Positions 52,956-61,275 are shown, counted from the first letter of the stretch. The stretch: DNA of 64,000 nucleotides from UBA6197 sp047638075 (GCF_047638075.1 NZ_JBLJBV010000036.1:14217-78216), one strand, 5' to 3'. Translations and numbers: made by a program. Notes: a model not told the origin generated them from the letters alone.

Positions 52956-53738
52956 TTAGACGTCCCAGCCGCCGTCAACTGCGATATGCTGACCAGTGAT
53001 CTGGCGCGCGTCATCGGTGGTCAGGAACAGCACCGTATTGGCGATATCCTGGCCCGTGGTAACCCGCTTCAGCGCCATGTCCTGCACATACTCTTCGTAG
53101 ACCTGCTCAACGGTCCAGCCGCGCACCTTGGCCTTGCCGGCACAAAGTTTCATCATCCGCGGTGTCTCGACGATGCCCGGGCAAACGGCGTTGACGTTGA
53201 TGTTGTGGGGCCCAAGCTCCAGCGCGACGGTCCGGGTGATGCCGCGTACCGCCCATTTCGAGGCGCTGTAGGACGTCCGCATCGGATAGCCGCGCAGGCC
53301 AGAGGTGCCGCTGATATTGACAATCTTGCCCGATTTCTGGGCAATCATGGTCGGCACGACGTGCTTGATGGGCAAAAAGGTGCCGCGTTCATTGGCGATG
53401 ATGACGTAGTCAAAATCATCAACCTTGATGTCTTGCACCGGCGTTTCGATCGGGCCGGTCACACCCGCGACGTTAACCAGAATGTCGATACGGCCATCAA
53501 AGACCTCAAGCGCCTTTGCGACCATCGCGGCGACTTGATCCTCCTCGATCACATCGCAGGCAACCACATGGGCCTTGCGGCCCATGGCACGGACCTTTTC
53601 AGCCACTTCTTCCAGCGCTGCGGTATCACGCGCGGTCAGCACCAGATCGGCACCCTCACGCGCCAGCGTCGTGGTGATGTCGGCCCCCATACCTTTGGCA
53701 GCACCGGTAACGATGGCCTTCATTCCAGCTAGTTTCAT
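52956..53738 (-). CDS. SDR-family NAD(P)-dependent oxidoreductase
   Basis: This 260-residue classical short-chain dehydrogenase has the cofactor motif TGAAKGMGAD, the NVAG-like motif (LVNVAGVTGP), a Ser in NISGTSG, catalytic Tyr and Lys in YSASKWAV, and the C-terminal GQHIAVDGGWDV. It should oxidise or reduce an alcohol/carbonyl in the pathway encoded by the cluster. GGAGAG precedes the ATG. It is the promoter-proximal gene of the minus-strand operon and is divergent from the IclR regulator. Confidence 0.93.
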   Translation of the reverse strand: MKLAGMKAIVTGAAKGMGADITTTLAREGADLVLTARDTAALEEVAEKVRAMGRKAHVVACDVIEEDQVAAMVAKALEVFDGRIDILVNVAGVTGPIETPVQDIKVDDFDYVIIANERGTFLPIKHVVPTMIAQKSGKIVNISGTSGLRGYPMRTSYSASKWAVRGITRTVALELGPHNINVNAVCPGIVETPRMMKLCAGKAKVRGWTVEQVYEEYVQDMALKRVTTGQDIANTVLFLTTDDARQITGQHIAVDGGWDV

Positions 53739-54217
53739 TTGGTCTCTCCTCTGATCCGTGTTGATTTCGTGGATTTGCTATATTTCGGGCGCATCGCTGC
53801 CGCCGCTTTCGGCGTGATTTGCTACCCGGCCCGGGCCGGATGCGTGACGCGCTCCACACCGCCATGCACCGTCGCATCAGCAGGGCGATACGGCCCAACG
53901 TAGCGGTTGCGAAAAAGTAAGGGGTGGATGGCTTTGTTCATTTTTCCGTTAATCGAAATTTTGTTTCGGTTATAGAAACTTTGCTGGAGATATTATGTTC
54001 CGTCAAGAGAAATTTTAAGAATATGCGGCGGCCGCCCCCAATCCAGGCTCACCCATAAAACCTATTGAAACAGTCAATAATGCGAATAACGCGTAATATT
54101 CGGGCGTTATGGTCAAAATCCCCCCGACAACAGGCACAAGATTGCTTGAGGTAATAAAGGTTTGTCGAATTTGGATCTTTGGTATATCAATTCCGTATAT
54201 CGGAAGCGCAGGTCCCA
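53739..54217. other. Divergent promoter region between SDR and IclR genes
   Basis: This 479-bp region is clearly more AT-rich than its flanks from about 53930 to 54215. It holds a perfect inverted repeat listed separately and an overlapping GAAA-N5-TTTC at 53955-53967. A short hydrophobic minus-strand frame (54015-54236) is not supported as a gene. The region is where IclR would be expected to act on both sides. Confidence 0.5.
53963..53979. promoter_or_regulatory. Candidate IclR-type operator
   Basis: The perfect inverted repeat GTTTC-GGTTATA-GAAAC spans 17 bp and lies 224 bp upstream of the SDR start, between it and the divergent regulator gene. The size fits a dimeric winged-helix regulator. 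No binding data exist, so the link is inferred from position. Confidence 0.4.
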
Positions 54218-54979
54218 ATGACACAGACATCAACACCGCTCGCCCGTTACGCGCGCATCCTGGAGGTGCTGGTTTCCTGCCCCAAGGGAATCACCCTGAC
54301 GGAAATCGCGCAGGCTGTCGGAATTCAGGCAAGCAGCGCGCATCGGCTTGTCAACGCGCTATGCGAAGTGGGGCTTGTCGACCGGCAGCTCAACAGCAAA
54401 AGCTATGTGCTTGGCGCACGGATGCTGCGTATCTGCATGCTCGCGGTCGCGCCCCCTTCGGTGATTGCCATGGTAGAGCCCGAGCTACACGAATTGGTGC
54501 GGGAGTTTTCGGAAACCGCCTACCTGACGCAGTTGAACGGAATGGTCGTCGAGTCCATCGCAACCGCCGTGCCCGACGATACGGCAGGGGCCTATGTGCA
54601 GCCCGGTCGGGCGATGCCGATGCATGCCACGGCCTCGGCCAAGGCCATCCTGGCGCATCAGGATCCGGATTTCATTCATCAGATTCTTGGTCAGCCTTTG
54701 GTAAAGTACACCGACGCCACAACAACTGATCCGCAGAAAATCCTGCAACAACTGCAGAATGTACGGACGCAGGGCGTGGCAATCTGCGACAGTGAGCTGG
54801 ATCCCGGTGTGCTGAGTTTTGCAGTGCCTGTGCAGGACTCGGACGGCAAGGTGAAATATGCCATCGGAATATCGGGGCTGACGCCGCGCATGGAAACCAA
54901 ATCAGCCGCGCAGATCACCGCCAGCCTGCACCGTGCCGGCAGGATCCTTGCAGCCAAGATTCAGCAGGCTTTGCATTGA
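54218..54979 (+). CDS. IclR-family transcriptional regulator
   Basis: This 253-residue regulator has an N-terminal winged helix (ILEVLVSCPKGITLTEIAQAVGIQASSAHRLVNAL) and a C-terminal IclR effector domain (VEPELHELVREFSETAYLTQLNGMVVESIATAV ... PMHATASAKAILAH ... ICDSELDPGVLSFAVPVQD). Such regulators sense small aromatic or carboxylic metabolites. The ATG at 54218 starts just before the helix region. It is divergent from the SDR-hydroxylase operon, which it most likely controls. Confidence 0.92.
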   Translation: MTQTSTPLARYARILEVLVSCPKGITLTEIAQAVGIQASSAHRLVNALCEVGLVDRQLNSKSYVLGARMLRICMLAVAPPSVIAMVEPELHELVREFSETAYLTQLNGMVVESIATAVPDDTAGAYVQPGRAMPMHATASAKAILAHQDPDFIHQILGQPLVKYTDATTTDPQKILQQLQNVRTQGVAICDSELDPGVLSFAVPVQDSDGKVKYAIGISGLTPRMETKSAAQITASLHRAGRILAAKIQQALH

Positions 54980-55068
54980 TCCGGCCAAATGCATGCGTGG
55001 CGCCCGCGCGGTAATCTTTACTGAAAGCTGATGCGTGGAAACGGCGCTTTCTATGGGGGGGAAATGGC

Positions 55069-55632
55069 ATGAAAACACTCGGCGTCTTGTTGGCGGCAGG
55101 GGCATCGCGCCGTTTCGGGGTCGAGGACAAGCTCCTTGCCCCCTGGCGGGGGGGGGTGTTGGTTGGGGCATCGGCGGCCCTGATGGCACAGGCGGGGTGC
55201 GACCATCTCGCGGCGATCGTCTCATCAGAATCCGTAGCAGCCGCGCTGCCGGCCGCGTTTGACGTGGTGCGCATCGCACCGGGACAGGAGATGTCGGTTT
55301 CTTTCCGGGCGGCCTGTCGCCACGCCGAGACCTTGGGCGCCCAACGATTACTAATCGCACTTGGCGACATGCCGGGGCTGCGGGTTGCAACCTTGCAGCG
55401 CCTGCTGGACGGCGCGCAAAGCGGGGCCTGTCAGTTTGAAGGTGCCCGCATGCCCCCCGCACTGCTACTGCCCGCCGATTGGCAGACCGCCCTTTCGGAC
55501 AAGGCCGATCAGGGCGCGCGTGCGACGCTTCGCGCGCTACCCGAAACTGCCCTGATCCCCCTGACCGCCGCAGAGGCGCAAGACATTGACACCCGCGCCG
55601 ATCTGGATCAGGCAAGACAGGGCGACGGCTGA
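55069..55632 (+). CDS. MobA-like nucleotidyltransferase, probable molybdenum cofactor cytidylyltransferase (MocA type)
   Basis: This 187-residue protein has the nucleotide-binding start GVLLAAGASRRFGVEDKLLAPWRG and the metal motif ALGDMPGL. The family transfers CMP to molybdopterin to make the MCD cofactor used by bacterial xanthine-dehydrogenase-type enzymes. Its place beside the hydroxylase cluster, 89 bp after the IclR gene, strongly supports this function over other MobA-like roles. A purine-rich GGGGGGAAA stretch precedes the ATG. It would supply cofactor for the XdhC-loaded enzyme. Confidence 0.85.
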   Translation: MKTLGVLLAAGASRRFGVEDKLLAPWRGGVLVGASAALMAQAGCDHLAAIVSSESVAAALPAAFDVVRIAPGQEMSVSFRAACRHAETLGAQRLLIALGDMPGLRVATLQRLLDGAQSGACQFEGARMPPALLLPADWQTALSDKADQGARATLRALPETALIPLTAAEAQDIDTRADLDQARQGDG

Positions 55633-55673
55633 TTGACGGCAAGGATCCATCGGATCACCCCCCGAAATAACAG

Positions 55674-56417
55674 CTAGCCCAGTACGGCCAGCCCAGGAAA
55701 CGTTTCCAGCAGCCAAAAGCTGAACGCCGAGAAGGCGCCCGTCAGAAGCGCAAATCCTACCACAACCAGCAGCCCCCCCATGATCCGCTCAATCAGCCTC
55801 ATATGGCGTTTGAGACGGTTCATCAGCCCAATCGAGCGCTGAATAAAAAAGGCCGCCAGCAGGAACGGAACACCAAGTCCCGCCGCATATATCGCCAAAA
55901 GGGCCGTACCGCGCGCCATATCGCCGCCCGATGCGGCAATTGACAGGATCATCCCCAGCTGCGGGCCAATGCAAGGGGTCCAGCCAAAGGCAAACGCCAG
56001 ACCCAGCACATAGGCCCCCAGCGCCGTTCCACCCTGATCACCCGCGTCCAGCCGCGCCTCGCGGTCCAGAATCGGAATCCGGTAAAGCCCCAGAAAATGT
56101 AGCCCCAGCCCAATCACGACGACGCCCGATATCTTACTGAACAGTTCCTGATTTTGCAGAAAAAACCGCCCAAAAGCCGAGGCGGCAAACCCCATGAACA
56201 GAAATACCGTCGACAGGCCCAGCACGAAGAACAGCGCGGGCAGCACAGCACTTTTGCGTCCTTCGCGCAGATCGCCCATGCTGACGCCCCCCATATAGGC
56301 CAGATAGGGCGGCACGATTGGCAGCACACAGGGGCTGAGGAACGACAAAAGCCCCGCCAATAGCGCTACCGAAGCAGCGGGCAGGAAGGCGGCGTCAATA
56401 AGATCAATTCCAAACAT
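55674..56417 (-). CDS. ccdA: CcdA-type cytochrome c biogenesis / thiol-disulfide transmembrane protein
   Basis: This 247-residue inner-membrane protein has six helices and transfers reducing power across the membrane to periplasmic thioredoxin-like proteins for cytochrome c maturation. The two redox Cys lie in LSFLSPCVLPIVPPYLAYMGG (first helix) and FGWTPCIGPQLGMIL. It lacks the DsbD periplasmic domains, as expected for CcdA. The ATG at 56417 gives a normal start; the ribosome site is weak. It is divergent from tusA with a 92-bp gap. Confidence 0.94.
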   Translation of the reverse strand: MFGIDLIDAAFLPAASVALLAGLLSFLSPCVLPIVPPYLAYMGGVSMGDLREGRKSAVLPALFFVLGLSTVFLFMGFAASAFGRFFLQNQELFSKISGVVVIGLGLHFLGLYRIPILDREARLDAGDQGGTALGAYVLGLAFAFGWTPCIGPQLGMILSIAASGGDMARGTALLAIYAAGLGVPFLLAAFFIQRSIGLMNRLKRHMRLIERIMGGLLVVVGFALLTGAFSAFSFWLLETFPGLAVLG

Positions 56418-56509
56418 TCCGCATGTTTAGCCGATCCTTGCAGCGCCGTCACCGGGCCCTTGGTCACAAGCGCGTGGACAAATCGTCTCGTATTGGATAC
56501 GGCGGCGTA

Positions 56510-56755
56510 ATGATTGATAAAACAGACGATAATGCCACCGACATAGACGCATTGGGATTGCTTTGCCCGTTGCCGGTTTTGCGCCTGCGCAAGGTGCTGA
56601 TGGGGCTCGCGCCCGGGGCTGTTGTAAGGCTGCGGGCAACTGACGGGGCAGCCTGGGTCGACGTGCCGCATTTTTGCGCCGAAACCGGCCATGAGCTACT
56701 TGAGGCGCGTGAAGAGGGTCAGATCAAGGTATTCACCATCCGGCATGGCGGTTAA
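56510..56755 (+). CDS. TusA/SirA-family sulfurtransferase
   Basis: This 81-residue cytosolic protein carries the TusA active-site motif LGLLCPLPVLRLRK, where the Cys carries persulfide sulfur. The later WVDVPHFCAETGHELLEAREE segment completes the alpha/beta fold. Family members relay sulfur for tRNA thiolation, molybdenum cofactor or other paths. The ATG at 56510 (MIDKTDDNATDIDA) is the family start; the open frame extends upstream without similarity. It ends 21 bp before the IS target duplication. Confidence 0.9.
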   Translation: MIDKTDDNATDIDALGLLCPLPVLRLRKVLMGLAPGAVVRLRATDGAAWVDVPHFCAETGHELLEAREEGQIKVFTIRHGG

Positions 56756-56776
56756 GCATTCCGTCCATCTTGGCAA

Positions 56777-56784
56777 TAATTGAA
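56777..56784. repeat. Left 8-bp target-site duplication of the IS
   Basis: TAATTGAA directly precedes the left inverted repeat and is repeated exactly at 58405-58412 after the right end. Eight bp is the size made by IS1595-family elements. Confidence 0.9.
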
Positions 56785-56809
56785 GGGGGTGTCCGCAAAC
56801 CGTGTTGGT
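56785..56809 (+). repeat. Left terminal inverted repeat of the IS
   Basis: This 25-bp end starts GGGGGTGTCCGCA and matches the reverse complement of 58380-58404 with three mismatches (positions 14-16). Confidence 0.9.
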
Positions 56810-56862
56810 TCGCTTCGCCTTAACCAGAAAGGGCCTATCTTACCCCGCCTTTCCAGCGGAGG

Positions 56863-57859
56863 ATGCCCTTGCTACATCACGACTTTCGCCGTTTTCTCGA
56901 TGCCCTTGACGAGCTGAACCCGACACAGATCGAGGACACCCGAATGAAGATCCGGGATCTTTGTCGAAAGGCCGAGGCGATCTCGGAGATCGAAGCACGG
57001 ACAAACCAAGAACACAAGTGCCCATTCTGCGGCGACGAGCGGCGCCAGAAGTGGGGGCGCACACGGACCAAGGTCCAGCGCTATCGGTGCAGTGGCTGCC
57101 AGAAGACTTATTCAGGCCGGACAGGGAACGCCATCGGCCGCATCCATCGTCCTGACCTGTTTATGGTGGCGCTGAGGGATATGCTGGGCACATCCGCACC
57201 GCAGTCGGTGCGGAAGCTCGCACGCCACCTGGGGCTCAACAAATACACCGTCTGGCGCTGGCGGATGCTGGTATTCTCGATCATCGAGAACGGCGGGACG
57301 ACGAGCTTTTCGGGGATCATCGAGGCTGACGAGACATACCAGCGGGAGTCGCGCAAGGGCTCGCGGGAATGGGTTCGACACTTCGCCAGTCCGCGGAAAG
57401 TCGTGAAGCCGCCACGGCCCCGATGGGAGGACTACACGACCCAAGGACTGAAGATGATGCGGGGTCTCTCAAAGTGACAACTCCCCATTCTCACTGTCGC
57501 TGACCGTGGTGGCTCTCACCTCTTCCGGCGGTTACCGAACCGCAAAAGCGTGACGGTGGAGCGCGCGATGCAGCCCCTGGTTCCGGGGGACGCCGTGCTC
57601 TGCTCGGACGGGGGCAACGGCTAAAAGGACCTCGCAGCAGCACGCGGCCCCGAACACTTTGTGGTCGGGAGCAAGCCAGACACGCGCGTGGCCTCAGGCT
57701 GCTGTCACATTCAGAACGTGAACTCGCTCCACGCTGGCTACAAAAGATTCATCAAGCCCTTCTGCGGACCGGCCACGAAAAACCCAAAATGGCTACATCC
57801 GGTAGTTGGAGGTGCGCTTGGCGGGAATGGCGCCCGCAGATATCATTAGATCTGCGTAG
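56863..57859 (+). pseudogene. IS1595-family transposase, inactivated
   Basis: The frame begins MPLLHHDFRRFLDALDELNP and has the N-terminal zinc ribbon CPFCGDERRQKWG...YRCSGCQKTYSGRTG and a helix-turn-helix (SVRKLARHLGLNKYTVWRWR). The first catalytic Asp is in GIIEADETY and the second in VLCSDGGNG, and NVNSLHAGYKRF marks the late DDE region. The frame is broken by TGA at 57475, TAA at 57622 (where GGNGY-K is expected), a one-base shift between about 57775 and 57795, and TAG at 57803 (expected Trp). The +1 frame then gives a sensible end (LEVRLAGMAPADIIRSA) stopping at 57857-57859. The intact protein would be about 332 residues. This copy cannot make active transposase. Confidence 0.88.
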
Positions 57860-57952
57860 CGGGCAAGATCGCAGTACGGCTGTCTCCGGCTTTGGTCCAG
57901 CAATGCATGATCCTAATTGCTCAAGAAGCCCCGCCAAAGATCAGAGGGACCA

Positions 57953-58282
57953 ATGAAATTCCACGGACGCGACACCCGGCCCGAAACTGATCGGACCCTG
58001 AAACCTGAATCTGGACAGCGCGGAGATCTTGCGCCACAAACTCCAGATGGTAGCGTGGCGGGTGTTTCCGCGGCACTCATCAAGGGTTTCGTGGCGCTCG
58101 CGGCTGCGGCAGGATGCTATTGGCGGGCCCCTTCATTTGAGGGTTGGTCTTTTGGTGACGATTTTCCCGGAAAGAAGCTCCGCTTTGCGGCATGGATGAT
58201 GACCGCAGTCTTTGGCGTTGGAGGTTGTCTCAACATCGCCGCAGCCTTGGGTGGGTGCGCCAAAGCGCTTTTCGGCCGATAG
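57953..58282 (+). CDS. IS passenger gene: small two-helix membrane protein
   Basis: This 109-residue protein has a polar N-terminal half (MKFHGRDTRPETDRTLKPES) and two hydrophobic segments (about residues 51-67 and 86-106) separated by a polar loop (RAPSFEGWSFGDDFPGKK), with three Cys in or near the membrane. A good ribosome site, GAGGGA, is 4 bp before the ATG. It lies 93 bp after the transposase remnant and inside the element ends, so it moves with the IS. Unlike the transposase it shows no stop codon or shift. I do not recognise a family. Confidence 0.7.
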   Translation: MKFHGRDTRPETDRTLKPESGQRGDLAPQTPDGSVAGVSAALIKGFVALAAAAGCYWRAPSFEGWSFGDDFPGKKLRFAAWMMTAVFGVGGCLNIAAALGGCAKALFGR

Positions 58283-58379
58283 GCGTTTGGCAGCAATCGG
58301 AATACTTCTGCGAATGTATCGGCGGAAAAAACCGGTCTCTACGCTATGGAATAGTGCTTGAGGTCGGTCCGATCTCGCT

Positions 58380-58404
58380 ACCAACACGAAATGCGGACAC
58401 CCCC
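58380..58404 (-). repeat. Right terminal inverted repeat of the IS
   Basis: Read on the minus strand it starts GGGGGTGTCCGCA and continues TTTCGTGTTGGT, matching the left end at 22 of 25 positions. Confidence 0.9.
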
Positions 58405-58412
58405 TAATTGAA
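58405..58412. repeat. Right 8-bp target-site duplication of the IS
   Basis: TAATTGAA, identical to 56777-56784, directly follows the right inverted repeat. Its last bases merge into the T-run (minus strand) of the rne terminator. Confidence 0.9.
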
Positions 58413-58435
58413 AACGTCGGGCTTTTGACCCGACG
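58411..58435 (-). terminator. Rho-independent terminator after rne
   Basis: On the minus strand CGTCGGG (58435-58429) pairs perfectly with CCCGACG (58421-58415) around a 7-nt loop, and TTTTCAATT follows. It lies 20 bp after the rne stop. The IS duplication overlaps the end of the T-run. Confidence 0.85.
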
Positions 58436-58455
58436 CTCTCACTTTCTTCAACAGC

Positions 58456-61275
58456 TTAGCGGCCCAGCGACCACCAGCCCCGCTTTTTTGGCTTAACCTC
58501 ATCTTCGGGCTCGGCCGGGGCGGTTTTTGCCGCTTCCGGTTCTACCTCTGACTCGGTTTTCGCCTCGGTCTCTGCCTCAGTGTTGCCTGCCTCAGTGTTG
58601 CCTGCCTCAGTGTTGCCTGCCTCAATTGGCGGCGGCGCAGCTACCGGCGTGTCAACAGGGGCTTGGGCCTCGGGCGTTGTTTCCGCTACCGCCTCTGGTT
58701 CGGGGGCCGTGTCAACCTGTGTCGCCTCGGCGGGGGCCGGCTCGGCTAGCGTCTCTGCCACCGGCAAGGGCGTTTCTACGGGTTTTTTGGCGCGCGAGCG
58801 GCTGCGGCTGGGCTTTTTGGGGGCCTCATCGGCAGACGCCTGCGCCTCTTCGGTTTTGGCCGCGGCTGCAACCTTGGGTTTGCGTGTGCGCGTTGCGGGC
58901 TTTTTCGGCGCGGGCGCTGCGTCGGCTGCGTCCTGGGGCACTGCCACACTTTCCTCACTTGCGGTTGCCGGAACCTCGGCCGCCTTGGCGCGCGATCGCG
59001 GGGCCCGCGTCCGGCTGGAGGTTTTCTTGACCGGCGCGTCAGCCGCGTCGGTCAGCACTTCCGCCGGCGCATCTGCGGCGACCTCGGTGTCGGTCTCGGT
59101 GTCGGCATCATCCTCGCCGTCATCGGACGCGTCATCGGTGCTGCCATCGCCATTGGTATAGTCCCCATTCGTCTTCTTCTTGCGCCGCCGCCGACGCTTT
59201 TTCTTTTTCGGCCCCTCATCGCCCTCGGACGCGCCTGCAACCGGCACATCAGCCGTGATCGCCTCGTCTTCCTCGTCGGTGATATCCTCATCAACGATGT
59301 CCTCGTCGATCTCGGCCATCAAACGCGCGTCAACCGACACCGCAACACTGCTGACCTCGGGCACGTTACGCGTGGCCACCTTGAGCTTTTCGATGCTGAA
59401 ATCGGGGCTGACAAGCCCGGGATCGGCTTCAATCCGGACTGACATGCCGTAGCGCGCTTCAATTCCGGCGATATGTTCACGCTTGGCGTTCATCAGATAG
59501 TTGGCCACCGCAACCGGCGCCTTCACCAGCACTTCGCGTGACCGTTTGCGCGTGCCCTCTTCTTCGATCTGGCGCAGAACCTGAAGCGCCATGCTGTCAT
59601 CCGAGCGGATCAACCCGGTGCCGTGGCAATGCGAACAGGGCTGGGTTGTCGACTCGATCATGCCGGGGCGCAGGCGCTGGCGCGACATCTCCATCAGGCC
59701 AAAGCCCGAGATCCGCCCCACCTGAATCCGCGCCCTATCGGTTTTCAGCTTTTCTTTCAATCGTTTCTCGACCGAGGCGTTGTTCTTGCGCTCTTCCATA
59801 TCGATGAAGTCGATAACGATCAGACCGGCAAGGTCACGCAGGCGCAACTGGCGCGCAACCTCGTCGGCGGCCTCCAGGTTGGTTTTCAGCGCGGTATCCT
59901 CGATCGAGCCTTCCTTGGTCGACCGACCAGAGTTCACGTCAATCGCCACCAGCGCTTCGGTGATCCCGATCACGATGTAGCCGCCCGATTTCAACTGAAC
60001 AACCGGGTTGAACATGCCGCCCAGATAGCTTTCAACCTGGAACCGCGCAAACAGCGGCAACTGCTCGGTATAGTTTTTGACGTTCTTGGCATGCGACGGC
60101 ATGATCATTCGCATGAAATCCTTGGCCAGCCGATAACCGCGCTCGCCCTCGACCAACACCTCGTCAATCTCTTTGCCGTAGACATCACGGATCGAGCGTT
60201 TGATCAGATCGCCTTCCTCGTAGATCGGCGCCGGGGCAACCGAGCGCATGGTCAAATCGCGGATCTGTTCCCAAAGCCGCATCAGATATTCATAGTCACG
60301 CCGGATTTCGGTGCGCGTGCGTTGGCTGCCTGCGGTGCGGATGATCAGCCCCGCGCCTTGCGGCACTTCCATTTCCGCCGCTATTTCCTTGAGCTTCTTG
60401 CGGTCCAGCACATTGGTGATCTTGCGGCTGATACCACCGCCACGCGCCGTGTTGGGCATCAAGACACAGTAGCGACCCGCCAGCGACAGATAGGTTGTCA
60501 GCGCAGCCCCCTTGTTGCCGCGTTCCTCCTTGACGACCTGCACCAGCATGATCTGGCGAACCTTCACAACCTCCTGGATCTTGTAGCGCCGCGGGCGCGG
60601 TTTGCGCTGCGACTGGATTTCCTCGGCCATATCTTCATCGGCAACCGATTCGATCTCATCATCGGTTTCGGTAGCGTGGTCTGCGGCGACGTAGGGTTCG
60701 GGGTCATCCCCGCCGGGCTCGTCGGTGATGGCATCCGTTACCGGAACATCATCGGAAACCTGATCCGGCGCGCTTTCAGCAATCTCTGCGGCCTCTTCAC
60801 CCGGATGGTCTGTCATCACGCTGGGCTCTGGCAGCGCCTCGGATGCCAGATCGACGACCGCCATGCCAGGGATTTCGTCACTGCGCGTTACGGCATCGGC
60901 CTCGGCGGCCTTGGCGGGTTTTGCGGCTGTGCGCGCCCCGCTCCGGCGGCGTGATCTGGCGCTGTCTTCTGCCTCTTCGCGCTCTGCATAGGCACGTTCT
61001 TCTTCAATCAGCGCCTGCCGATCTGCGACCGGGATCTGGTAATAATCGGGGTGAATTTCCGCAAAGGCCAGAAAACCATGGCGATTGCCGCCATAATCCA
61101 CGAAAGCCGCTTGTAGCGACGGCTCGACCCGGGTGACTTTTGCCAGATAGATATTACCCGCCAGTTGGCGTTTGTTTACGGTTTCAAAATCAAACTCTTC
61201 GACCTTGTTGCCGTCCACCACCACAACGCGGGTTTCTTCCGCGTGGGTGGCATCGATTAACATTTTCTTTGCCAT
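58456..61275 (-). CDS. rne: Ribonuclease E/G family endoribonuclease
   Basis: This 939-residue enzyme starts RNA decay and processes rRNA and tRNA. The N-terminal S1 domain (GNIYLAKVTRVEPSLQAAFVDYGGNRHGFLAF) is interrupted by a long acidic insertion (about residues 105-245) typical of alphaproteobacteria. The catalytic core follows, with the RNase H-like Asp in IDVNSGRST and IDFIDMEERKN. The zinc-link motif reads PCSHCHGTG. The C-terminal 300 residues are low-complexity, acidic and Ala/Pro-rich, with a KKKKRRRRRKKK RNA-binding patch (split by a few bases) and three GNTEA repeats. The ATG at 61275 (MAKKMLIDATHAEETRVVVVDG) is the family start. Autoregulation through the long leader is known in the family. 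Confidence 0.96.
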   Translation of the reverse strand: MAKKMLIDATHAEETRVVVVDGNKVEEFDFETVNKRQLAGNIYLAKVTRVEPSLQAAFVDYGGNRHGFLAFAEIHPDYYQIPVADRQALIEEERAYAEREEAEDSARSRRRSGARTAAKPAKAAEADAVTRSDEIPGMAVVDLASEALPEPSVMTDHPGEEAAEIAESAPDQVSDDVPVTDAITDEPGGDDPEPYVAADHATETDDEIESVADEDMAEEIQSQRKPRPRRYKIQEVVKVRQIMLVQVVKEERGNKGAALTTYLSLAGRYCVLMPNTARGGGISRKITNVLDRKKLKEIAAEMEVPQGAGLIIRTAGSQRTRTEIRRDYEYLMRLWEQIRDLTMRSVAPAPIYEEGDLIKRSIRDVYGKEIDEVLVEGERGYRLAKDFMRMIMPSHAKNVKNYTEQLPLFARFQVESYLGGMFNPVVQLKSGGYIVIGITEALVAIDVNSGRSTKEGSIEDTALKTNLEAADEVARQLRLRDLAGLIVIDFIDMEERKNNASVEKRLKEKLKTDRARIQVGRISGFGLMEMSRQRLRPGMIESTTQPCSHCHGTGLIRSDDSMALQVLRQIEEEGTRKRSREVLVKAPVAVANYLMNAKREHIAGIEARYGMSVRIEADPGLVSPDFSIEKLKVATRNVPEVSSVAVSVDARLMAEIDEDIVDEDITDEEDEAITADVPVAGASEGDEGPKKKKRRRRRKKKTNGDYTNGDGSTDDASDDGEDDADTETDTEVAADAPAEVLTDAADAPVKKTSSRTRAPRSRAKAAEVPATASEESVAVPQDAADAAPAPKKPATRTRKPKVAAAAKTEEAQASADEAPKKPSRSRSRAKKPVETPLPVAETLAEPAPAEATQVDTAPEPEAVAETTPEAQAPVDTPVAAPPPIEAGNTEAGNTEAGNTEAETEAKTESEVEPEAAKTAPAEPEDEVKPKKRGWWSLGR
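58573..58617. repeat. Three perfect 15-bp tandem repeats in rne
   Basis: The unit TGCCTCAGTGTTGCC is present three times without change and then partly. It encodes (GNTEA)x3 on the minus strand, in the disordered tail of RNase E. The identity at DNA level suggests recent slippage and possible copy-number variation between strains. Confidence 0.9.

Larger units (their letters stand above)
56785..58404 (+). mobile_element. IS1595-family insertion element with passenger gene, 1,620 bp
   Basis: The element has 25-bp ends that match at 22 of 25 positions and a perfect 8-bp direct repeat (TAATTGAA) outside them, so both ends are intact. It contains a decayed IS1595-type transposase (zinc ribbon, DDE domain) and a second, apparently intact small membrane-protein gene in the same direction. 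It landed between tusA and rne, directly next to the T-run of the rne terminator, and disrupts no gene. The intact duplication implies a single insertion with no later rearrangement, while the transposase has collected several lesions. Confidence 0.92.

Noticed and set aside
54015..54236. Hydrophobic 73-residue minus-strand frame in the SDR-IclR intergenic region
   Set aside because: It lies in an AT-rich promoter region, overlaps the IclR start, has no ribosome site and no recognisable family.
57661..57849. Separate 62-residue gene within the IS
   Set aside because: It is the in-frame continuation of the broken transposase (NVNSLHAGYKRF region), not an independent gene.
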